Position numbers and translations under genes: made by a program. A stretch of DNA of 64,000 nucleotides, taken from assembly GCA_013397115.1 (NCBI GenBank), contig VWZW01005505.1:620001-684000 (forward strand). The letters are read 5' to 3'. This stretch comes from Edolisoma coerulescens (lineage: Eukaryota > Chordata > Aves > Passeriformes > Campephagidae). How positions within the stretch are numbered: position 1 is the stretch's first letter; every line of letters starts with the position of its first letter. The notes beneath the pieces were generated by a model that saw only the letters and a program-made list of their open reading frames with translations, had not been told where the DNA came from and did no database searches. This document shows, piece by piece, positions 25,493-36,184 of this stretch.

Positions 25493-26249
25493 AACAATTT
25501 AAGTGTAAGAATAAAAATAAACATCAAAAGAAATTTACAGTGATCCTTCACATTAGAGTAATTGAGTCATTACTATCGCCACTAAGACAATTTATTGAGT
25601 TTCATTTAACAAGCATACTACTGAATATTTCTAGTTATCAATGCCTAAATTGCATTTGTTTTTCTTTCTATTTTCCACTCCACCCCTTTAATTGCATTTT
25701 GTTCTTTATCTTGTCAGGAAGATTTAGGGTTGAACAGCCACAGCTGCAGCTATTCACAATCCAAACTCAAAGTGGTATATTAAGTGAGATGAACTTCTTC
25801 AGAGTTTCACTTGGTTTTAGTTTTTCTCCAACTATTAACAGATGTGTTAGCATAACTGGATGTTTCAATAAAAGCCATGGATTTACAATTATGATAATGA
25901 CACAAAATATTTTGGGGAAGCAGACCAATGCCTTTTTTTTTTTTTTTCCCCAAATTAAAGAATATAAAAGGTTCTAAGCAGAGAACTTGAATTCAACCTT
26001 TTGGAACCTCATAAATAGATGGAATTTTGGGGCAGTGTTACTTGTCAAACTTGCTGATCTTTGAAGCCAAAGGTCCCTAACAGCCTAGATCTCTCAGGGT
26101 ATGTTAGGGAATCAATGCTCATGCAGTTTGAAATAATTTGTGATTAACAGAATCATCCCACAGGCCTCATCTATTTTTTAAGAGGGGTACCTTTCATGGT
26201 TTAGAAATCGTATTTCCCAGGTTTGTGCCCCAACCATGACTCCAAAATC
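25493..26249. other. Non-coding DNA; chance 145-codon frame
   Basis: A plus-strand frame at 25540-25977 reads 145 codons, rich in Phe, Ile and Ser. It has no recognised domain, ends through a T15 run translated as poly-Phe near 25933-25947, and resembles AT-rich noise. I do not support it as a gene. Confidence 0.55.
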
Positions 26250-26720
26250 AGATGCTGCTCATTCTGCCCTCTTCCACCCACCCCGCCTTTATCTCCTTCC
26301 CCTCCCTGCTGCATGGGATTGGAGAGGATTGGAGACACAAAAGGCAAAGATCACAGGTTGCAATAAGAAAAATTAACAGCAACAGCAATAGGATAAGAAA
26401 ATGGACAGTAATGGCAAAAATATTAGTAACAAAAGTGTACAAAGGAGAGAGTGCAGAGCTCAACCCGGCCACAGCCACAGCACCCAAACTGCTCCCTGTG
26501 ACTCCAGACCGGAGTTACCCCCCTGCTCTCTCTGCCACGCTTGCTCCACTGGAAGGACCCCTCTCTCCTGGGAAGCAAGAGTTGCTTTGCGCCTTCCCTG
26601 GGAATGATGTCTGTGTCCCAGCTACCACCCCCCTCCCAAGCATGTCCCCATCCCAGCTACTGCAAAAAATTATCTTCTGTCCTGCTCAGTACCACACGTT
26701 TGTGGTCCTGTGACCACCCA
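26250..26720. other. GC-rich patch with A-rich left part, possible LTR relic
   Basis: A segment rich in C and G (about 26455-26660, with many CCC and CAG motifs) is preceded by an A-rich stretch with AACAGCAACAGCAATAGGAT and similar AGCAA/GTAA units. This two-part structure is reminiscent of decayed avian LTR elements, but I cannot identify a family, LTR ends or a primer-binding site. Overlapping frames of 68, 98 and 153 codons (plus) and 79 codons (minus) give Pro/Ser/Leu-rich translations with no domain. Confidence 0.3.
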
Positions 26721-29221
26721 GTGATAACTGAATTTAAGAGGCCGAATGTGTATGGTATCACAGTAAACTTGTGTTTTCAGGCCAGCAATGTGCTCATCTT
26801 TATTACTGCAGATTTCACAGGACACATACTGATATAAAATCACAATCAATTATTAAGGTAAAAAGCAATCACCCCACCTCCCCTGCACTTCTTTGATAAA
26901 TTAGGGAGTGAAAAGCATCCTATTGGGAAGAGAACTAGCACAGAACTATGCTGCATGGAGAATCTGAGCTCACTTCATACTTAACTTTTATCAAGTAACA
27001 TTCGTGACTGATTTTGCCTATTTAAAGTTGTAAGATTGTCATCTATGGCACTAGGTTCTTTCCAGAGACGTTTTAAAAGTGGAAATTAGCCTCTCTGGTA
27101 ATACAAATGTTTAGACGTCTTTGTACCAATGATAAAATAGATACCATACAGATTGTGGGCAAAGCAATAAAACTTCTTCTGTTTGGCTGACTTGTCAGTG
27201 AATTTTAAATGTGAGCGGGATAAGCAAAATCATTGATTAGCAAATTAATCTGATAAGGGAATCACTAGACAAAAGAAATTGGAAATTAAAAGTCTGGGTA
27301 GCACTTATGCTTGGAGAAGCCAAGTGGAAGACAGAAAACATAAGGAATTTCTTAAATGAATATGACTGAAAATGCAAAATTCTCAAGATGGAGTATGCTT
27401 AGTATTTGGTGTTTATTATTTTTGTAATATATCTTAGTTATAGGAACTAAAGTGAACCATATTTTGATAAGTTTTCTGGAACTTATCCAAAGCTCAAATC
27501 TCTCCCTCTTTCACTACTATCTCTGAAGAAGTGATTTATAAAACCAGAACGGTCACAAAGCTTGCTAGCTCTTGAAAGTCTCTATTAAGTTATCTCTATT
27601 AAGTTACCTGGGAAGTGCTAAAGAAGGATGGATTGCACCCAGATGTCAGGAATACACCCAGGTTTGCAGGATCTAGTATCTCAGCAGACAGAATACATGT
27701 ATTCACACAGCCAGTGTGCCAGAGAAGCAGAAACAGAAATGGTGACGAGAATCTGCACAGTTCCAGTGTACCTTAAAACACCCAGGTGCGACATGATGGA
27801 ATCTGTACAATGCATTTGTGTGAATGTCGACCACATTACCCTTTTATATCGGCTATTCAGCCTGTGTGAAATTCTGAGTGGGCATACTAACAGATCTTTC
27901 CATATCAGTTATCTATAAGAAGAAATATAATTACGGTTGAGCAGAGTAGTATGCCCACCTCAGTTTTCACCATTTGCATTTAAAGCACAGTACAGTTTTT
28001 GAATATCAAAAATTTTGTATCCATTGTTTATGTGGGTTTTTTTCCTGAAGAACAAAAACATTTTATGCAGTCTCTATTTTCTTTCATTGTGTGTCAGGTT
28101 TCTTTCCTTTTGAATAAGTATTTCAAAGTATTATATGAAAACAATTTCAAATTACTTTTCTAAGAAAAAAAAATGAACTATTTCTATGTGCAATCAAGCA
28201 ATATATATGTGGTTTGCATAATGGGTCACAAGTAAATACTAAAACTATTTATGATCTTTAAAAGAGATTGTTCTTGAAAGTATAAGTGATATGATTGTCA
28301 TATAAAAGAGTAAGAAAAATCCAAAACAAACCCCACTCGGCATAAGAAAAGCTGGCGAGTTACAGCAGACGCACACAAATGTAACTCACGGTAAGTCCTA
28401 CAGGACGTGGCTTAGTGCTGTAGAGTCACTCAAGCAGTATATTACCAGGGTCAGTGACTCACACAGATGAATCCTGCCTTGGCCCATGGCTGCTCAAATC
28501 GTGCCTTTTGATTGATTCTGAGGCATTCAGATAAAAGGCCCTAGTGGCACATGCTTCCCATTGAAGAAACCTATTTTCTGAGCTGTTAAAAAACTCCAGA
28601 GATATAAGTAAACATGGTCACACATGCAGCACAATTTAAAGTGTGACTTTAATTCACGTTTTAAGAACAAAGCTTTAAAACTTCCTGAGATGCCCAGGGC
28701 TTTCATGTTCAAAATGCACTGACTTAAGTTCACTATAAATGGAGTCTTTGGTGTGTGCAGATTGTCAATGTGACAAAACAAAGGAAAGGTATTAACATTA
28801 CATCATTTCCACAATAGCCAGCTTTTGAGAAATAAACTTTAGCCTATGCGATTTTGCTTTGCTCTTACTTTTGCTTTCTTGAGGTAACTGATACCATCAT
28901 TTCTTTCCGGGGGTGAATTGCACTGTAGCCAGATTCTCATTTGCTTTTAACTCAGTATGTACAAATTTAGTTGTGGCTGCTGTTTTATCCATACCTTTTC
29001 AGTTATCTGCTTTGTCATTCCACTGAATATTTGACCTTCTTCTAGGAACTGTTGTGGAGAAGTAGTTTCTTACTGGTAGAAACATGCCAAAAAGGCCAGA
29101 TCATAAAGTCACAGACGAAAGTGAACAAGCGTTTTCTCCATTTTGCTAACACCACATAATATCAGTCTTTGTAGGCTGCGGTTACACACATATTGTCTCA
29201 GCAGAGACAGCATTAAGCAAA
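26721..29221. other. Non-coding desert, no gene seen
   Basis: AT-rich unique sequence. It includes a 14-base-spaced direct repeat at 27580-27606 (CTCTATTAAGTTA twice) and a somewhat more complex piece at 28350-28470 with a TGACTCA motif near 28454. Frames at 27628-27918 (plus, 96 codons) and 28527-28781 (minus, 84 codons) are unremarkable. Confidence 0.6.
27580..27606. repeat. Direct repeat, 14-base unit
   Basis: CTCTATTAAGTTA occurs at 27580-27592 and 27594-27606 with one T between. It is a recent-looking slippage duplication because the two copies are identical. Confidence 0.85.
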
Positions 29222-29625
29222 TCATAGAACCACAGAATCACAGAATATACTGAGCTGGAAGGGACCCAACCAGAACCATCAAAATCCAAGTCCTTGCCCT
29301 GCGCAGGACACCCCAAGAGTCACACCATGTGCCTGAGACCATTGTTCAAACACTTCCTGAACTCTGTCAGGCTTGGTGCTGTGACCTCTTCCCTGGGGAG
29401 CCTGTTCCAGTGCCCAGCCACTCCCTGGGTGAAAAACTTTTTCCTGATATCCAGCCTAAACCTCCTTTGATTCAGCTTCATGCTGTCCCCTTGGGTTCCG
29501 TCACTGGTCATGACAGTGAAGAGATTGGTACCTGTCCCTCCTCTTCCCCTCATGAGGATACATAAGACCGCAATGAGGTCTCCCCTCAGCCTCCTCTTCT
29601 CCATGCTGAACAAACCAAATGTTGT
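29222..29625 (-). mobile_element. CR1 retrotransposon, 3' fragment, minus strand
   Basis: Read on the plus strand it starts with octamer-like units (ATCATAGAACCACAGAATCA), then GAGCTGGAAGGGACCCAACC and the CR1 3' block, and stops at CTTCTCCATGCTGAACAAAC, where the element is 5'-truncated. The minus-strand frame at 29320-29613 preserves the end of ORF2, with FRLDIRKKFFTQGVAGHWNR followed by LPREEVTAPSLTEFRKCLN, uninterrupted for nearly 100 codons. It is better preserved than the other copies here and therefore probably younger. No reverse-transcriptase or endonuclease part remains. Confidence 0.95.
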
Positions 29626-31035
29626 AGCTGTTTACAACTGTTAGATCCTGGGTTTTCAAGTGCTTCACTGAATCATTCTCCCTAAGGATGTCAACTGAAT
29701 CAAGTCACAAAATAATGATATATGTTATTACTCTTGTGGGGAAGTTGTCTGCCAAGTGGTAGCCAGTCATAAGAAAAAACTTAACCAACTCCTTCCTTTA
29801 ACAGACTCCTGTTCTAGGTGTTATATTTGGTCCATGCCTGGGTTTATATTTACATATATATATCTACTCCATTTATTATTTGAATTGGTAATGCTTCATT
29901 GAAAGTCTGCACAAAGTTTTTCAGATGTTCCCCTCCCCCACATTTTCAGTCATAATCACAAGAATTGTGCTCTCCTTGCCTCATTATCTGTTTTCGTTGT
30001 TTCATTATCATTTCATCCTCTGGGAGTGGAAAAGGTTAATGCAAGACCACCCCTCCTGATTATATGTGTCAGGCCATCCTACAGATGATGTGCTGAAGTC
30101 ATGGAATAGCAACTCTGCACCCTCTGGTGTCAGACCTTTCTAGTGTGGTCTGACATAATCCCTTAGATAGGGATCAAGCACAGTTATGGGAAAGAAAAAG
30201 CAATGAAACATGTTTGGGATATAGGTTAAAAATTGCAATAGAAAGTTACATTCTTTGTAACTTTGTTTGACTCATTTATGTATTAGTGGTTAAACTATGG
30301 TTAAAGCATTCCAGCTTGCTATGGAAGTCTACAGCTTGTAACAAGTTAAATCAAGGACATCCTTTTGTGTATTACATTTTAATAGCCATTGGAATAAATT
30401 CCATCTGCCTTTAATTTCTATTGAATAGTTCAGTATTTTTTTTAGAAGAACATCCTGAGTTTGCTATTTAATACTTTATTTTAAAGAAATTAATACTTGC
30501 TTGTGTCTATTATTTAACTCCTTAAAAAATAATTAAAAGAGTGCCAAATGTGTACAAACAAATGTCTTATTCCAACATGCTGATCACAATGTTTATTCTA
30601 TTTTTTATTTGCTTTCACTTCAAGTTCTGAAAGTAGCCTTGCCACTATGTCCTGATGAGTGAGGTAGTTTCAGGAATCCTAAAATAAGGGTGGAAAGGTT
30701 TTTTTTCAGAATACTTCATAGTCAAGATTTCAATCATAGAATGAAAAATCATACTAGAATCACTCCCTTACTACATTCATGGGTGAGACACACTGGACCA
30801 TGAAACATTTTAATGGAACAGTGCAGAAGCATTTACCTTCCACCTTAGTGGAAGGGCAAATAAAGTTTTAGCACGATTTCTCTTGCCAACCTTGTCAATG
30901 TTTTATTATCAGCTGACTTATCCTTGGGGGGGCACGTGTTTTGGCCTTGACTAGAGAAGGGAAACCACATACCTAACTTTCGTCTGGTTTAAGTTAGGTT
31001 AAATGAGAAACCTCAATTTATATTGAATAAATATA
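29626..31035. other. Non-coding desert, no gene seen
   Basis: AT-rich unique sequence with a small TA-rich patch near 29852-29868. A 9-base inverted repeat (ACCTAACTT at 30971-30979, AAGTTAGGT at 30991-30999) surrounds an 11-base loop. Confidence 0.6.
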
Positions 31036-31145
31036 GAATGCAAAATCAGGAGATCTGAATATGATCCCAAATTTGCCATAGATGTCATGTGATCTTGATT
31101 TGATATTGTTTTGTCTCCATGAGTAAAATCAGTAAGTTGGTGAAA
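31036..31145 (+). mobile_element. MIR-like relic, plus strand
   Basis: Blocks in MIR order can be seen: CAGGAGATCTGAATATGATC and CCAAATTTGCC (compare CTGGGTTCGAATCCCAGCTC and TGCCACT), then GTCATGTGATCTTGATTTGA (compare GCTGTGTGACCTTGGGCAAG), then GTCTCCATGAGTAAAAT (compare TTTCCTCATCTGTAAAAT). Divergence is high. Confidence 0.45.
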
Positions 31146-32591
31146 TGGAGTCATACTTGTCTAAAACTCTGGCTTACAGTGGGAAATAAATTATTATTGT
31201 ATGAAAATAGTAACATTCTATCAAAAACACCGTAGGAGGTTGAAATAAAACTAATGGTTATTTAAAAATGAATGCTATGAGATGCACTTACGGAGGTAAG
31301 CTAAAGATTCTTATTTGAAGTACAGCGTTAGAGAGTGATAATAAACAGTAGCTAGAACCACTTCACAAAAAACCTCAGTTATAACATCTTGCCTAGTGCA
31401 AAAAGCTTGCTTCTAATGGACAAGGATTTTTCCAAAACATCACTTAAACATGATCCACATTACATAAAAAGCATTTGAGGGAGTTTTTACTTTTATTTGT
31501 GTTAAGCATAAAGAAATGGTTGCCATTGAGGGAGAATAGAAGATAGAAAGATTAACTCAGCCCAAACCACAAAATTATCACAACAAAACGATTTATGATA
31601 CATAAATGGGACCCCTCCGCTCCCCACTTTTTTTTTTTCTTAAACTTCACGATTATATTTAGTGAGGAGAGTTAATATTTTTAAAACTCTTTGCTCCTTC
31701 AGGCTAATGACTTAAGAATGCTATGCTTATAACCACAGATATAGCTATGATCAATTATTTAAAATGCCTTTCTCTTCTCCCCCACCCTTCTGGTTTTTTG
31801 GTACAATTCACTGTAGCACTCACTCAGATCCTGCTGGTACAAATCAGTTTTCACTGAGAGAAGGTGATTTACCACTGTATGTGCTTGGCCATCTGCAGTT
31901 TTCCAGTCTAAATATTTTCTGCAATTCTCCTTTGGCACTTCTAGGAAATATTTTATTTCCTTCTACACTAAACAGAGTTGTGGTGTTGACAGTTAGTCCT
32001 TATTCCACAAACTCTTAGATTGACCTGATGTTATTGTTCCATGAGGAAATTTTCCCCTCTACCTGTTTAAATGATGACACTTCTAGCAGCAGGTGATTTT
32101 CTGGATTAAAAAGAAGTCATTGTTGAGTACTGACCTCCTAGAGATATAGAATAAACCCCACAGTTTTAAATTTCCAAGGGCTGCAAAGTGAAAGAGGGAA
32201 CTTGTTCTGGCAGCCCTTACTTCCAAGAGCTTGCTGCTGCTGGGAACAGTTAGTAGCAAGAATTTCAGGCGAATGGATATGCAAGGATTCATAGCCTGCA
32301 AGTAGGTATGTGGGCAAAGGTGTGGAAATGTGGTTGGACTAGAAACTTGTCAGCTTGGTGGAAGAAAGGGAGCAGTACTTTTATTACCATATGCAAGGAT
32401 AATTGAAAATAAAAGACTTCAGTATTGTGCAAGAAGTGAAATGAGAGGATGTAAGAATTGAATTTGTTGCATTCTCTGTTTCAAATTCAATCAGCAATTA
32501 CCCCTTTATGTAGCCATAGAACCAAGAGAAAGTACAGATGAGAAGATCATCCAAATGAGGAAATGTAAATTGTTTTTTGTGGTTCTGCATT
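31146..32591. other. Non-coding desert, no gene seen
   Basis: Unique sequence with short T runs (near 31629). The frames at 31764-32018 (plus, 84 codons) and 32083-32301 (minus, 72 codons) have no recognised domain. Confidence 0.6.
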
Positions 32592-32623
32592 GGGGTTTTG
32601 TGGGGGTTTTTTGGGGTTTTTTT
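32592..32623. repeat. GGGGTTTT-type tract
   Basis: Runs of four, five and four G alternate with runs of T (GGGGTTTTGTGGGGGTTTTT then TGGGG and seven T). It is the complement of the A/C tracts elsewhere in the window. Three long G runs fall one short of the four needed for a standard intramolecular G-quadruplex. Confidence 0.85.
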
Positions 32624-32903
32624 AAGCTCTTATACTGCTACATAGAGATCTAAGGGTTAACTAGATCTACAGGTGTTACTATAAAGGTAACTGGCTAGTA
32701 TGTTTTATATCAAACAGAACACATAGCATCCTTGGTATTTACAGCATACTATTGACTAAGCAGCTTTGTACCTTTTTTCTTTCTGTTTTAATTGTCTGGC
32801 AAGCAATGCATAGGACCAGAAAAACAGATTCCCTAATGTTTAATAAAATAATGCCCATAAAATATAGAAAACATTGCTTGTTAATAGGATATGTAGCAAA
32901 AAC

Positions 32904-32934
32904 ACTTGAATACAAATAGCATTTGTATTCAAGT
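32904..32934. repeat. Perfect 14-base inverted repeat, 3-base loop
   Basis: ACTTGAATACAAAT at 32904-32917 is the exact reverse complement of ATTTGTATTCAAGT at 32921-32934, with AGC between them. This is the longest perfect hairpin I found. The stem is AT-rich and too short for a microRNA precursor. A recent inverted duplication by template switching during replication would explain the perfect arms. Confidence 0.92.
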
Positions 32935-34087
32935 TCCATGTCTAATTATATTTTAGAAGACTTAAAAACATTGACATTTACATTCCTTAGTGAGGAATAA
33001 CCAGTTTGAAATTTTACCACAGAAGCTAATGACCCTATTAACTCTAATTTGTTTACTCACCAGTCTGGAACAGTTTCTTCCACAGGTACCCCTTTGATGT
33101 TCAAAATTAAGCTTCCTAGAGGTTTGAGAAATTAAATGCTAAAGGAGGTCAATTATCCAACAGTTGCCTTAAAGATAAGGACTGCCCCTCCCACATTGTT
33201 TTAAAATTATTTTTTCTGATGAACACAAAAAACCCCATGATTGCTAAACACACGTCAGGCTCTCCCACAGGTTTGCTAGGGCATAATAGGCAGTTCTAAG
33301 TTTGGTCATTTAGGAGAGTGCCTAATTATATCAGGCAATACAAAGACATGATTTTTTATATTATACTGAGATTTAATCTTTAATCAAAGTGAAAATGTAA
33401 TTAATTATTATTTCATAGTCTGTATTTTTGAGTTTTGAATTTGCATAATATCTCAAATATGACCTCCAGCAGCTCCTGATTAGCATGAGCCACCTGCTAT
33501 GGCAAGTTTAATTTTTATATTTATACAGAACATACTTAGTCTAGGCTTACATTTATTGTTTGTTCTGCTTAGTATTGTCCATAACTATAATATCGTCCAA
33601 CCACTGTTGGACCAATCTTAGAAAAAGTAATAGTATTTTTATTTGCAAAGAGACACGAAATAAAAAAGGGCCTGTTCTTCAGCTACAGTGTGAATTAAAA
33701 AAAAAAAAAAAAAAGTGATAGTCAGCTCAGTTTATTTTGCAATTATGGCTGTTATCCTTGTAACAATGCACCAAAAGGGATGAGGGCATGGTTTCAAACC
33801 CTGAAGACTTCAGTGGATTTCAGCTTCTTAAGACATCCTCCTGAATGAAGCACCTTGTCCCACTGAATTCTTAACTAACAACAGAACATGAACCCAGAGA
33901 TTACCACTAATCATTCCTTGCTAGATACAAGAGCTAAAAGCTGGCACCTCACAAGAAGAGACAACCGTTTCCAGATCAGGGCCAATGCTAAGGGATCCCA
34001 GCACGCTGCTGGTCTGTCCAGCTGCAAATGAGGAGGCTATAATTGGTGCAAGCAGGGCCTTGCTGAGTGCCTCTCTGCAATATGCAA
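32935..34087. other. Non-coding desert, no gene seen
   Basis: AT-rich sequence with an AAAAAACCCC tract at 33227-33236 and an 18-base A run at 33697-33714. Two mirror frames of 62 codons at 33921-34173 have no domain. Confidence 0.6.
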
Positions 34088-34111
34088 ACTTGTTAAGGTT
34101 CCTTAACAAGT
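34088..34111. repeat. Perfect 11-base inverted repeat, 2-base loop
   Basis: ACTTGTTAAGG at 34088-34098 pairs exactly with CCTTAACAAGT at 34101-34111 around TT. It lies 1.2 kb from the perfect hairpin at 32.9 kb. Confidence 0.92.
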
Positions 34112-35070
34112 CATCAAGGATCTACTTCAGTAGAAAACTCCAGCAAGTTTCTGCTGGCATTGAATCAGAATAAGGCTGCTCATCTAAAGCACAGAGATAC
34201 GGTAAAAATCCATTAAAAAATCCCCAAACTAAAACCCCTTAAAAGAATTCAGAAGACAGCTATGGTTTCTCCAGCAAAAATTCTCTGTGTTTTAAGAGCC
34301 TCAAGAGGTGCCAGATGGCTAGTCCCATTTCCTATCTTTGTAAAAGAGCATCCAGTATGTTCAGCCTTAATTTGGTTCAGAGTTTTCTGGTGGATGGGAC
34401 AAGTCAGTTCTTCCATCGTATTTTGATGAGAAGAATATTTTACATCTGACAATATCATGTGTTGGTGGTATGGAGAATCACATCACTCTCTCTTTTCAAA
34501 AGAGTTATGAATCCAAATCCAGCTACAACTAGTGGGTGAATGACGTCCTTCTGAAAATGTTAAGTAAATTCTGGGAAATCAGGCATAAAAATGAACTGCA
34601 GATAAGGAAACATAAGGCTAAGGGATTCTGAGAAACCCTTCAGCTCTCATACAGCAGCTGGCGGTTGTGAGAAAGAAAACGGCTCACTGCAATATTGCAG
34701 TGCCATAAGGAATTATGTGGGCTGTATCAGTTCCATCCTTAAGACTGCAGAAACTCACAGGAGCAGGTTCTTTGTTTGGTATTCCTTCTAATTAAAAAAA
34801 ACAATAAGACTATAAATGTGGTAAAATGCATAGTTGAATGTAAAAGGGCTATATACAGTATTAATAACACATGGAAGATTCCAAGGCAGGTTTTTTGAAT
34901 TTGAGAGCCAACAATGCTTCCCAAGAGAATGGAACTTTGCATTGAATTCAAAATTTGGTTTTGAATCCTACATACCTTGGGTTTTCAGGGAATTTTGCAA
35001 TACCAAGACTTAAAGGTCTATGGAACCTGTGAGTCTTGTGAGAACAATATCTGGTTAAAGGTTTTCTTTA
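34112..35070. other. Non-coding DNA with a perfect palindrome
   Basis: No gene is seen. The stretch contains an A/C tract at 34215-34240 and an 18-base perfect palindrome at 34685-34702 (CACTGCAATATTGCAGTG). Small frames at 34249-34458 and 34739-34951 (minus) show no domain. Confidence 0.6.
34685..34702. repeat. Perfect 18-base palindrome
   Basis: CACTGCAATATTGCAGTG is identical to its own reverse complement with no spacer. A dimeric transcription-factor site is possible but I recognise no standard motif. Confidence 0.9.
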
Positions 35071-35123
35071 ATTGTATGAATTGTATGAGTGAAAAAGAAT
35101 TTAATTGTATGAGTGAAAAAGAA
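35071..35123. repeat. Tandem duplication, 24-base unit
   Basis: AATTGTATGAGTGAAAAAGA(A) occurs at 35079-35099 and again at 35103-35123, giving a 24-base period. A further partial copy (AATTGTATG) precedes it at 35071-35079, overlapping the first full copy by one base. The full copies are identical, so the duplication is probably recent and may be variable between individuals. Confidence 0.9.
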
Positions 35124-36184
35124 CTACTTCCTTATTTGTCTTCTTAATAAAGACAGTCGTTTAATTAGTTACAGAATTTTATGGGTCTCCAATACAGAGT
35201 TATTTAAGTTTTTACTGAGCTCCAAACTTGCGTAATGACAATGTGAGAAAAAAAAAAAAAAAAATTGTTTGCCTAATTTCACACCAAGTAAGAGATCAAG
35301 TAAAACAGCATGTTACAACGTTGACAATAGAACCAAAATACTGGGGTAATGTGAGGTGAACATCTACAGAATTTATTTGAAATTCAGTAAATGTCATTTT
35401 CATTCCAGACTGGGTACCTTCTGCTTCTTTAGAAAACCCTGAACTAGGAGTGATTTGAAGTGTGACTATCAGAAATATAAAATCTCTAGGAACTTCAATA
35501 TGTTGTGTTTCCTGCTGCTTAGATTTAGCTCAACAACATCTTTAAATCTTAGTGGTTCTGGAACCATATTTTATATGCCTACCTGTATGGTAATCTCAAG
35601 AATGCCAGAGCAAAACCTGATAGAATAATTTACAGAAAATTTGGATTTGTTTTTCTCTGCAGTTTCAATTTAATTCTTCTTTCTTTCAGTATGAAAGGAA
35701 AAGCTTTGTAGCATTCTATCTTTTACTGAAATATGTTTTACTGAACATGTTTTAAATTATTTCTAGAATATCTTAGTATACACTTATAAACTCTGGAATA
35801 ACATTGACTTGTCTGTAATACAGTATTCAGAGAATGGGAAAGTAAACAAATAATTTGCTAGAGAAGTAAAGAAAAACTGCTGTATTCCTCTGCAGGTCTT
35901 TTAAATTTATAGTTATCAGATCAGGTACACTTCAAAACACCACAGTTTCTAAAATATCTACTTGTTTTCAAGGAAGTTGTAACCATCATAAACACTTCAG
36001 GTTGATGTGAAGTCCCTAGGATCATAGCTGTTTTCACCATCTCTTTTAAAAGCACCAACATGTGTTTTACAACCTTGTTTATGTTTCATTTTTTCCTCTT
36101 CAGTAAATAAAATTACTCCATATAAGTTATTCCATAAGATTTCCTAGCATATATAGTCTCAGTAGCATATAGGAATTTCAAATA
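35124..36184. other. Non-coding desert, no gene seen
   Basis: AT-rich unique sequence with a 17-base A run at 35248-35264. No frame above 60 codons lies wholly inside it. Confidence 0.6.

Noticed and set aside
25540..25977. 145-codon plus-strand open frame
   Set aside because: AT-rich translation dominated by Phe, Ile and Ser, ending through a T run read as poly-Phe; no domain and no splice or polyadenylation context.
26252..26713. 153-codon plus-strand open frame, the longest in the window
   Set aside because: It lies in a GC-rich patch where stops are rare, overlaps other frames on both strands, is Pro/Ser/Leu-rich without a domain and has no visible gene context.
29320..29613. 97-codon minus-strand frame as a host gene
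   Set aside because: It is the C-terminal end of CR1 ORF2 inside a truncated retrotransposon.
32592..32623. G-quadruplex motif
   Set aside because: Only three runs of four or more G are present; a standard motif needs four runs.
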